Shown here piece by piece: positions 1-7,127 of a DNA stretch of 64,000 nt. How positions within the stretch are numbered: the first letter of the stretch is position 1; each line of letters begins with the position of its first letter. This stretch comes from Streptomyces chartreusis NRRL 3882. GTDB lineage: Bacteria > Actinomycetota > Actinomycetes > Streptomycetales > Streptomycetaceae. The stretch covers positions 5,130,001-5,194,000 of the forward strand of contig NZ_LT963352.1 in the NCBI RefSeq assembly GCF_900236475.1, read 5' to 3'. Position numbers and translations under genes: made by a program. The notes beneath the pieces were generated by a model. That model was not told the origin of the DNA. It saw only the letters and a program-made list of their open reading frames with translations, and did not search any database.

Positions 1-143
1 GCCTTGGTGTCGCGGCCCTTGGAGGGGTCGGCGGGCAGAACCTCGACGGTGGTGTCGGCGCGGTCCGCGGCGATGAACTGGACGCGTCCGGCCGGGATGT
101 CGAGGACGGCGGTGATCGGGGCGGGGGTGTCGAACTTCTGCAT
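1..143 (-). CDS. DUF4097-like protein, N-terminal fragment (runs off the window)
   Basis: Only the first 47 residues are in the window. They begin MQKFDTPAPITAVLDIPAGR and continue with a strand-rich stretch (VQFIAADRADTTVEVLPAD). This pattern is typical of the N-terminus of DUF4097 / putative adhesin beta-helix proteins, which are common next to HTH regulators in Streptomyces. The ATG has a GAGGAGAGC-type Shine-Dalgarno sequence just upstream. The function is unknown, and the family assignment rests on this short segment only. Confidence 0.6.
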   Translation of the reverse strand, partial: MQKFDTPAPITAVLDIPAGRVQFIAADRADTTVEVLPADPSKGRDTK

Positions 144-256
144 CGTGCTCTCCTCGGACTCGTTGTTTCGAACGATGGAAAAGCTACGTTGCGTTCGAGG
201 ATGAGGCAACATTATCACGGCATTTGTTTCCTATTCCTGCAGGTCAATGGCAAGTA

Positions 257-312
257 ATCGTTGCAATGGCTCAAGAATCAAAGCAACGACTGAGGCGTGA
301 TCGTTGCAATGG
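257..312. promoter_or_regulatory. Operator-like repeats in divergent promoter region
   Basis: A 13-bp direct repeat ATCGTTGCAATGG occurs at 257-269 and 300-312. Between them the core is present inverted (GCAACGA, 283-289), so TCGTTGC-type half-sites lie at 258-264 (+), 283-289 (-) and 301-307 (+). This is an AT-richer island (144-380) between the divergent DUF4097-like gene and the ADP-ribosylglycohydrolase-like gene. It looks like a multi-site operator; the cognate regulator is not in the window. Confidence 0.5.
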
Positions 313-380
313 ATAGAAAGTGAACGCACTACTGGAGGCCCACCCCGCCCGTTCGATTACAGTGCTGAGCTGTCGTACGT

Positions 381-1520
381 ATGGACGGTCCCTGGGAGGT
401 CAAGGTGGGTGCGACTGCCGGTGCCGTCTGGGGGCGTACGGAGCAGCAGGACTTTCGCAGCAGGGTGCGGGGCACCCTGCTCGGGCTGGCCGTCGGGGAC
501 GCGCTGGGCGCGCCCGTGGACGGGCTGGGCATCGACGGGATCAGGGAGGCGTACGGGGCGGAGGGGCTGGTCGATCTGGCTCCCGCCTTCGGCAGACGCG
601 GTGCCGTCACCCACCTCACCCAGCTCACCCTGTTCTCCGTGGACGGGCTGATCCGGGCCCAGGTGCGGCGGGACACCGGCGCCTGGCACCCGCCGACCGA
701 CCTGCACCGGGCCTACCTGCGCTGGGCCGCCACCCAGCGGGACTGGGGGCCCGACGAGCGGCGCAAGGACGACGGGTGGCTCGCGCGGGAGGAGTGGCTG
801 TACGCGCGCAGGGATCCGAGCCGCGCGCTGCTCCTCGGGCTCGCCGACGAGACCATGGGGACCCCCGAGGCGCCCAAGAACCCCGGTGAGCTCGGGCCCG
901 AGGCCGCCGCCCGGTCCGCTCCGTTCGGGCTGCTCGTGGGCTGGGAGCCGCAGCTCGTCGTCCAGCTCGCGGTGGAGTGCGCGGCGCAGACCCACGGTCA
1001 TCCCACGGCGTATCTCGCGGCCGGCGCGTACGCGGTGATCGTGCACGCCCTCGCGCTCGGGGAGAGTCTCGACGGTGCCGTGCAGCGGGGCTTCGCGCTG
1101 CTGGCCGCCCGGCCCGGGCACCAGCCCGTGTCGGACGCGCTCCAGCACGCGCTGGGTGCCGTGCGGCAGGGGCTGCCCGGGCCCGAGCGCGTGGCACAGC
1201 TGTGCGGGGCCGGTACGGCGGAGAGCCTCGTCGGCGCCGCCGTGTACTGCGCCCTCGTCGCCGCCGACGTCCGGCACGGACTGACCCTCGCCGTCAACCA
1301 CGACGGTCCCTCCGCCGCCACCGGCGCGCTGACGGGCGCGCTGCTCGGTGCCCTGCACGGCGAGACGGCCCTCCCCCCGGCCTGGCTGGCCGAGCTGGAG
1401 GGCCGTCCCACGATCCTGGAACTGGCCGACGACTTCGCCATGGAGATGACCCAGGGCCCGGCCCTGCACAGCCCGGCGGGCGCGTCCCCGGGATGGCTGG
1501 CGCGCTACCCCCGGGCGTGA
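381..1520 (+). CDS. ADP-ribosylglycohydrolase-like protein with degenerate metal sites
   Basis: A 379-aa protein with the fold signature of ADP-ribosylglycohydrolases (DraG/ARH family). Near residue 33 it has GTLLGLAVGDALGAPV, and at the C-terminus NHDGPSAATGALTGALLGA followed by a WLAELEGR segment. DraG enzymes remove ADP-ribose using two metals held by Asp residues in a TDDT motif and a GDSDS-type motif. Here the corresponding positions read THLT (within AVTHLTQLTLF) and GPSA, so the metal-binding Asp residues appear to be lost. It may be an inactive ADP-ribose-binding paralogue. The start is the ATG at 381 with no clear ribosome-binding site. Family assignment is confident; activity is doubtful. 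Confidence 0.85.
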   Translation: MDGPWEVKVGATAGAVWGRTEQQDFRSRVRGTLLGLAVGDALGAPVDGLGIDGIREAYGAEGLVDLAPAFGRRGAVTHLTQLTLFSVDGLIRAQVRRDTGAWHPPTDLHRAYLRWAATQRDWGPDERRKDDGWLAREEWLYARRDPSRALLLGLADETMGTPEAPKNPGELGPEAAARSAPFGLLVGWEPQLVVQLAVECAAQTHGHPTAYLAAGAYAVIVHALALGESLDGAVQRGFALLAARPGHQPVSDALQHALGAVRQGLPGPERVAQLCGAGTAESLVGAAVYCALVAADVRHGLTLAVNHDGPSAATGALTGALLGALHGETALPPAWLAELEGRPTILELADDFAMEMTQGPALHSPAGASPGWLARYPRA

Positions 1521-1652
1521 ACCGCAGGGCGCCCGCCCGCGTAGGACGACCGCCCCTCCCGGCGTTCGTAAGCGGCCGGAGTGTTTGAGACTCGGGGGGT
1601 GTGCTGAGCCGGGGTGTTGCGCAGCCCGGCGTAGCGGGGTGCCGCTGCGCCC

Positions 1653-1679
1653 GCCCGTGCCGCCCCGAGCGGCACGGGC
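1653..1679. terminator. Bidirectional hairpin terminator
   Basis: GCCCGTGCCG (1653-1662) pairs with CGGCACGGGC (1670-1679) around a 7-nt loop. It sits between the convergent ADP-ribosylglycohydrolase-like and symporter genes. There is no T-run, as is usual for Streptomyces terminators. Confidence 0.65.
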
Positions 1680-1700
1680 TGCCCGCAGCCGAGTCGGCCG

Positions 1701-3272
1701 CTACTCCTTGCGCGCCGCCCCCACCACGCCGTCCGCCGCCCCGGCCGGCGCCGGGATCGCGGCCGACGCCGCCCCGTCCCCGTCTGTGTTGATCTTCTCG
1801 ATGAGCGCCAGCCGCTCCGGGGTGTCCTCCGGCTTGATGTAGCCGACGAGGACGTAGAGGACCAGCGACACCGCCAGCGGGATCGACACCTGGTACTGGA
1901 GCGGCACGCCGCCCTCGACGTTCCAGTTGATCGGGTAGTTCACGAGCCAGAAGGCGAGCAGGCCCATCGACCAGCTGACGAGGGCGGCCGTCGGGCCGGA
2001 GCGGCGGAACGCCCGCAGCAGGCCCAGCATCATCGGGATCGCCATCGGACCCATCAGACCGGCCACCCACTTGATGACGACCGTGATGATGTCCTTGAAC
2101 GCCGGGGAGTTGACCTGCGTCGCCGCCGCCATGGACAGACCGAGGAAGACGACCGTCGCGACACGGGCCACGCGCAGGCCCTGGCTCTGGTTCCAGGCCC
2201 GTGCCCGTGCCCAGATCACCGGCGCGCAGTCCCGGGTGAACACGGCCGCGATGGCGTTGGCGTCCGAGGAGCACATGGCCATGGTGTGCGAGAAGAAGCC
2301 GACGATGACCAGACCCAGCAGGCCGTGCGGCAGGAGCTGTTCGGTCATCAGGGCGTAGGAGTCGGAGCCGTCGGCCTTCTGCGACTCGACCAGCAGCGGG
2401 GACATCCACATGGGGAAGAACAGCACCAGCGGCCAGACCAGCCAGAGGATCGCCGACAGCCGGGCCGACCGCTCGGCCTCCTTGGCGTTCGGCGTGGCCA
2501 TGTAGCGCTGGGCCTGGTTGAGCATGCCGCCGTTGTACTCGAAGAGCTTGATGAAGAGGAACGCGAGCAGGAAGACCGTGCCGTACGGGCCGACCAGCGG
2601 TTTCTCGTGGCCCTGGAGCTCGGGGGAGTCCCACACGCCGAAGAAGCCGCCGTGGTCGTCGAGGCGTACGAACACCGCCACGAACATCGCGACGCCGGCC
2701 AGCAACTGGATGACGAACTGGCCGAGTTCGGTCAGCGCGTCCGCCCACAGGCCGCCGATGGTGCAGTAGACCGCGGTGATGCCGCCGGTGATGAGGATGC
2801 CCTGGTTGAGGGAGATCCCCGTGAAGACGGACAGCAGCGTCGCGATCGCCGCCCACTTCGCGCCCACGTCCACGATCTTCAGCAGCATGCCGGACCAGGC
2901 CAGCGCCTGCTGGGTCTTCAGGTCGTAACGGTTCTTCAGGTACTCCAGCGGGGAGGCCACATGGAGTCGCGAGCGGAGCCGGTTGATGCGCGGCGCGAAC
3001 AGTTTCGACCCGATGGCGATGCCGAGGGCGATCGGGAAGGACCAGGTGACGAAGGACGTGACGCCGTAGGTGTAGGCGATGCCCGCGTACCCGGTGAACA
3101 TCACCGCGCTGTAGCCCGACATGTGGTGGGAGATGCCGGAGAGCCACCACGGCATCTTGCCGCCCGCGGTGAAGAAGTCGCTGACGTTGTCCACGCGTTT
3201 GTGCGACCAGACGCCGATCGCGACCATCACGGCGAAGTAGCCGATGAGCACGGCCCAGTCGAGACCGTTCAT
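1701..3272 (-). CDS. Sodium:solute symporter (SSS family)
   Basis: A polytopic membrane protein of 523 aa from the chosen start (MNGLDWAVLIGYFAVMV), with about 13 predicted membrane helices. It has SSS/SGLT-family landmarks: DFFTAGGKMPWWLSGISHHM in the TM1-TM2 region and FTGYAGIAYTYG after it. Such proteins couple Na+ influx to uptake of sugars, organic acids or similar solutes; the substrate cannot be read from sequence. The ATG at 3272 is preferred over one 11 codons upstream because GGGAGGG lies 6 nt before it. The C-terminal tail is Ala/Gly-rich and cytosolic. Confidence 0.88.
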   Translation of the reverse strand: MNGLDWAVLIGYFAVMVAIGVWSHKRVDNVSDFFTAGGKMPWWLSGISHHMSGYSAVMFTGYAGIAYTYGVTSFVTWSFPIALGIAIGSKLFAPRINRLRSRLHVASPLEYLKNRYDLKTQQALAWSGMLLKIVDVGAKWAAIATLLSVFTGISLNQGILITGGITAVYCTIGGLWADALTELGQFVIQLLAGVAMFVAVFVRLDDHGGFFGVWDSPELQGHEKPLVGPYGTVFLLAFLFIKLFEYNGGMLNQAQRYMATPNAKEAERSARLSAILWLVWPLVLFFPMWMSPLLVESQKADGSDSYALMTEQLLPHGLLGLVIVGFFSHTMAMCSSDANAIAAVFTRDCAPVIWARARAWNQSQGLRVARVATVVFLGLSMAAATQVNSPAFKDIITVVIKWVAGLMGPMAIPMMLGLLRAFRRSGPTAALVSWSMGLLAFWLVNYPINWNVEGGVPLQYQVSIPLAVSLVLYVLVGYIKPEDTPERLALIEKINTDGDGAASAAIPAPAGAADGVVGAARKE

Positions 3273-3398
3273 GTGCGCCCTCCCAGGGATCAGCCCGGCG
3301 CTCATCGTGGGCGCTGTCGCGTGAACACGACAAGTGAGCGTAGGGTCAAAGGGAGGTAAAGATGTTCGACGTGCTGGCCTTGGTTCAGCTATCTGAAC

Positions 3399-4184
3399 TC
3401 AACGCATCAGCTCTCCCGCGTTGACCAGCAACGACTGTCCGGTGATGGAACGGGCCCGGTCCGACGCCAGGAACACCGCCGCGTCGGCCACATCCGTGTC
3501 CGTGGCCAGCTCGGGCAGCGCCATCCGCCCCGTCAGCCGCTCCAGAACGGCCGCCTCGGACGCGCCCTCGGTCTGCGCCGTGAGCCGTACGAACGCCCGC
3601 ACCGGCGGGCCCCACATCCAGCCCGGCAGCACGGTGTTGACCCGGATCCGGTACGGCCCGAGTTCGCGCGCCAGCGAGTACATCACGCTCGTCAGCGCCC
3701 CCTTCGACGCCGCGTACGCCGCCTGCCGCACCTGTGACGGAGCCGCGACGGCCGACTGCGTCCCGATGAACACGACGGACCCGCCGCCCTGTTTGAGCGA
3801 CGGCAGGCACGCACGGGTCATCCGCAGCGTGCCCAGCAGGTTCACGTCCAGCACCGCGCGCCAGGTCTCGAAGTCCGCGTCCTGCAGACCGCCGAAGTGG
3901 CTGTCCAGCGCGGCCACATGCACCACCGCGTCGATCCGCCCGAACCGCTCCCGCGCCAGCCCCGCCAGCGCCTCGCACTGGGCCTCGTCGGCGATGTCGG
4001 TCGCCCGGTACGCCGTCCGCGACCCGTCCGGATCGAGCTCGGCCGCCGTCTTCGCCAGGTTCGCCTCCGTACGGGCCCCGAGCACGGCCCGGCCACCGTC
4101 CCGTACGACGGCCGCCGCGACCTGCCGCCCGAGCCCGGCCCCGACCCCCGACACGACGACCGTCTTCCCCGCGAGCAGTGACAT
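3399..4184 (-). CDS. SDR family NAD(P)-dependent oxidoreductase
   Basis: A 261-aa classical short-chain dehydrogenase starting MSLLAGKTVVVSGVGAGLGR. The glycine-rich cofactor motif GVGAGLG is at the N-terminus. The catalytic YAASK motif has the expected upstream Ser (GTQSAV), and RVNTVLPGWMWGPPV follows. The substrate is unknown. The start at 4184 is chosen for the GGGAGG just upstream. It is divergent from the dimeric-barrel-like gene at 4262, and the short gap between them carries a perfect palindrome, suggesting joint repression. Confidence 0.85.
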   Translation of the reverse strand: MSLLAGKTVVVSGVGAGLGRQVAAAVVRDGGRAVLGARTEANLAKTAAELDPDGSRTAYRATDIADEAQCEALAGLARERFGRIDAVVHVAALDSHFGGLQDADFETWRAVLDVNLLGTLRMTRACLPSLKQGGGSVVFIGTQSAVAAPSQVRQAAYAASKGALTSVMYSLARELGPYRIRVNTVLPGWMWGPPVRAFVRLTAQTEGASEAAVLERLTGRMALPELATDTDVADAAVFLASDRARSITGQSLLVNAGELMR

Positions 4185-4212
4185 CGAAGCCTCCCGGAAC
4201 CCTGGCGCATCA

Positions 4213-4229
4213 TCTGACGGAGCGTCAGA
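4213..4229. promoter_or_regulatory. TetR-type palindromic operator candidate
   Basis: TCTGACG-GAG-CGTCAGA is a perfect inverted repeat with 7-bp arms in the 77-bp gap between the divergent SDR and the gene at 4262. TGACGnnnCGTCA sites of this shape are typical of TetR-family repressors in actinomycetes. No TetR gene is adjacent, so the regulator would act in trans. Confidence 0.6.
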
Positions 4230-4261
4230 GTATGAGCGAGCCGCCACGAGAGGGGAAGGGC

Positions 4262-5101
4262 ATGAGCGACGACACCCGCAGCGAGCTGTACGCCGAACTG
4301 GCCGCCGTCGGCCCCTACGGCACCCACCCCGGCCACGCCCTGATCACCCTGGTCGAACCGCACCCGGGCCACGAGTACGCCTACAACCGCTGGTACGAGG
4401 ACGACCACTACTACGCCGGCGCGATGGCCATGCCCTGGATGTACGCCGGCCGCCGCTGGGTGGCCACCCGGGACCTGCAACTCCTGCGCTACCCCGAGAA
4501 GTCGGCGGTCGCCCGGCCCGTCACCACGGGCTGCTACCTCTCCACGTACTGGATCACCGACGGCCGCTACGACGACCACATGCGCTGGACGGTCGCCGTC
4601 AACAAGCGCCTCAACCGCGACGGCCGCGTCTACCACGACCGCACCCACGTCCTCACGGCGTTCCAGGACCACGAGGCGACGGTCTACCGGGACGGGGCGG
4701 CGGGCCCGCGCGACGTCCACGCCCTCGACCACCCCTACGCCGGCCTGGTCCTCCAGGTCGTCGAGGCCGGCACGCCCGAGCACCGCCCGAGGCTGCTGGA
4801 GTGGCTGCGCTCCCGCCACCTGCCCAAGCGGCTCGCGGGCTCCCCGGCGGCGCTCGTGACCGTCTTCCGCCCGACCCCGCTCCCCGGCGACCGGATGACC
4901 TACGTCAAGCAGGTCGAGGGCGTCGACACCCGGCTGACGCTGCTGTGGTTCCTCCAGACCGACCCGCGCGAGTGCTGGGAGGCCTTCTTCACCGGCCTGG
5001 ACACGGCCGTCGGCGAATCCGGGCTCGGGCGGGTGGAGCTGGTCGCGCCCTTCGTCCCGACGGTGCCGGGAACGGACCGGTACGTCGACCGGCTCCGCTG
5101 A
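4262..5101 (+). CDS. Conserved hypothetical protein, probable dimeric alpha-beta barrel
   Basis: A 279-aa soluble protein. Segments such as HALITLVEPHPGHEYAYNRW and YEDDHYYAGAMAMPWMYAG resemble EthD/ferredoxin-like dimeric barrels, with a likely second repeat around VLQVVEAGTPEHRPRLLEWL. The start ATG at 4262 follows GAGGGGAAGGG; an in-frame ATG at 4232 has no good ribosome-binding site. It is divergent from an SDR and shares its operator. EthD-like proteins often accompany oxidoreductases of aromatic or polyketide catabolism, so a role beside the SDR is plausible but unproven. Confidence 0.6.
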   Translation: MSDDTRSELYAELAAVGPYGTHPGHALITLVEPHPGHEYAYNRWYEDDHYYAGAMAMPWMYAGRRWVATRDLQLLRYPEKSAVARPVTTGCYLSTYWITDGRYDDHMRWTVAVNKRLNRDGRVYHDRTHVLTAFQDHEATVYRDGAAGPRDVHALDHPYAGLVLQVVEAGTPEHRPRLLEWLRSRHLPKRLAGSPAALVTVFRPTPLPGDRMTYVKQVEGVDTRLTLLWFLQTDPRECWEAFFTGLDTAVGESGLGRVELVAPFVPTVPGTDRYVDRLR

Positions 5102-5111
5102 GAGCCCGGGG

Positions 5112-6962
5112 TCAGCGCAGCTCCTCCGGGCACGGCGTACCCCGGGGCAGCTGGTAGGGCGCCGCCAGGTGGTAGGTGCCCGGCTTCGGCGCGACCAGCA
5201 CCGTCCACCGGTCGCCGTTCTCGTCCTCCTCCGTCTCCGCCAGGCAGCCGTTGACGTTGACGTACGTCTTCGGCTCGCCCTCGGGACGCTTCTTGGAGGC
5301 CTCCGTCTCCTGCGGTGGCTTCAGGCTCTTGCCCTCCGCGTCGACGATGCTCAGCCAGGGCGAGTACGGGATACGGACGAGGATCCGGCCCGCCTTCCGC
5401 ACCTGGAGGATCATCTCGCCCTGCTCGGCCCGGTCGACCACCGCGTTCGGCTCGGCCAGCGGGGTGGGGTCGGTCACCTTGAACAGCTGCCAGTTGGCGT
5501 CGCCCCAGACCTGGGTCAGGTACGGCAGCCCGCGCCGCACCAGCGCCCGCTCCCGCTGACCCCCGTCGCCGTCCGGCTCGTCCTTCGGCAGCACCACGTA
5601 GTGCACCGCCCAGCGCTTCAGCCACTCGTGGTAGTTCGCCGAGTTGAGCGTGTCGTCGTAGAAGAGGGGGTTGCGCTCCATGTCGGCCTGCCGGTTCCAG
5701 CCGCGGGCCAGGTTGACGTAGGGGGCGAGGGCGGAGGCCTCGCGGTGGGAGCGGGCGGGGACGACCTCCACACGGCCCTTCTCGGCGCCGACCTCCTGCA
5801 ACTCGTTCACCAGCGGCGCCAGCTCGCGCGACCAGGACGCCGCCGGGGCCGTGTGCACGATGTCGTCCACCGTCTTGAAGCCGATCCATCCGCCGAAGCC
5901 GACGAGCGCGACGACGGCCGCGTACCACCTGCGGCTGTGCGGCACCGTGAACGGCAGCGCGGCGACCAGCGCGACCCCGGCGAACAGCATCGCCAGCCGC
6001 GTGATGTTCGAACCGATCTGGGAGCTGACCAGCCACACCAGCACGACACCCAGCCCGTACACCGCGGCCGTCAGCCGGACCGTCGTCCAGTCCTTCGGCA
6101 CGAGGGCGAAGACGAGCACCGAGTACGCGAGCGGCAGCAGCACCGAGCCGATCGTCATCGGCTGCGTCCCCGAGAACGGGAACAGCCACGCCGACACCGC
6201 CACCACCGCACTCGGCGCCAGCCCCAGCGCCCACGCGCCCGGCCGCCGCTTCTGGAGGAACAGCGCCGCCGCGACCAGGCCCACGAACAGACCCGCGACC
6301 GGTGACGCCATGGTGGCCAGCGCGGCCAGCGGCGCCGCGCACAGGGCCTTCGCCCAGCGCTTGTAACGCCACCGGTACGGCCAGCAGAACACGACCGCGA
6401 CCGCACCGAGCGCGAACATCATGCCCAGGCCGAACGTCACCCGCCCGGACACCGCGTTGCAGAACAGCCCGAACACACCGGCCAGCGACGCCCACAGGGG
6501 GTTGCGGACGGACCGGCTGCGCAGGAGGAGCAGGGTCAGCAGCCCCGCCGAGACCGTCCCCGCGATCATCATCGTCGTCCGCACGCCGAGCACCGACATC
6601 AGATACGGCGACACCACGCTGTACGACACCGGGTGCATCCCGCCGTACCAGGCGAGGTTGTACGCCGAGTCCGGGTGCCGGCCGACGAACTCGGCCCAGG
6701 CGTCCTGCGCGGCCAGATCGCCGCCGCTGTTCGCGAACGTGAAGAACCAGAGGACGTGGAGCGCTCCGGCGAGACCTGTGATGGACAGGACCGGATGGCG
6801 CAGCATGCGCTCACGCAGCGTCAGTACGGGGGCCGGCCACTCGAACCGCGCCCCGTCGTCTTCAGGCGCCCCGACTTCCGGCGTTTCGGGCAGGCGTATT
6901 CGCGTGCCTGATACCGAGCCCGGATCGGCGTCGTCTGCGCGTGTCGGCTCCGCAGTGGCCAC
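5112..6962 (-). CDS. Polytopic membrane protein with large extracytoplasmic C-terminal domain
   Basis: A 616-aa protein from the GTG at 6962, which has GGGGAG 9 nt upstream. After an acidic N-terminal tail, about 12-13 hydrophobic segments run from the VLSITGLAGALHVLWFF region to about residue 370. A soluble C-terminal domain with hydrophilic, Trp/Tyr-containing stretches and an isolated Cys pair follows (NVNGCLAETEEDENGD ... RGTPCPEELR). The topology resembles GT-C-like or cell-envelope glycan proteins, but no catalytic motif is clear. It lies convergent with the barrel protein and downstream of the DD-carboxypeptidase gene, suggesting an envelope function. Confidence 0.65.
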   Translation of the reverse strand: MATAEPTRADDADPGSVSGTRIRLPETPEVGAPEDDGARFEWPAPVLTLRERMLRHPVLSITGLAGALHVLWFFTFANSGGDLAAQDAWAEFVGRHPDSAYNLAWYGGMHPVSYSVVSPYLMSVLGVRTTMMIAGTVSAGLLTLLLLRSRSVRNPLWASLAGVFGLFCNAVSGRVTFGLGMMFALGAVAVVFCWPYRWRYKRWAKALCAAPLAALATMASPVAGLFVGLVAAALFLQKRRPGAWALGLAPSAVVAVSAWLFPFSGTQPMTIGSVLLPLAYSVLVFALVPKDWTTVRLTAAVYGLGVVLVWLVSSQIGSNITRLAMLFAGVALVAALPFTVPHSRRWYAAVVALVGFGGWIGFKTVDDIVHTAPAASWSRELAPLVNELQEVGAEKGRVEVVPARSHREASALAPYVNLARGWNRQADMERNPLFYDDTLNSANYHEWLKRWAVHYVVLPKDEPDGDGGQRERALVRRGLPYLTQVWGDANWQLFKVTDPTPLAEPNAVVDRAEQGEMILQVRKAGRILVRIPYSPWLSIVDAEGKSLKPPQETEASKKRPEGEPKTYVNVNGCLAETEEDENGDRWTVLVAPKPGTYHLAAPYQLPRGTPCPEELR

Positions 6963-7127
6963 TCGAAGGCACTCCCCGTGTCCCGTCTTCTGTTCTCGGC
7001 TTCCGCCGCCGCGCCGCCGCGACGGCGACCTGTCCCGATTCGGGACGCTAGCACGCACCCCGCCGGGCGGCGCCCGGATTACGGGCCGTCACCGGCGGGG
7101 CGCGGTGGTGCGGGCTCGCGCCCCGGC

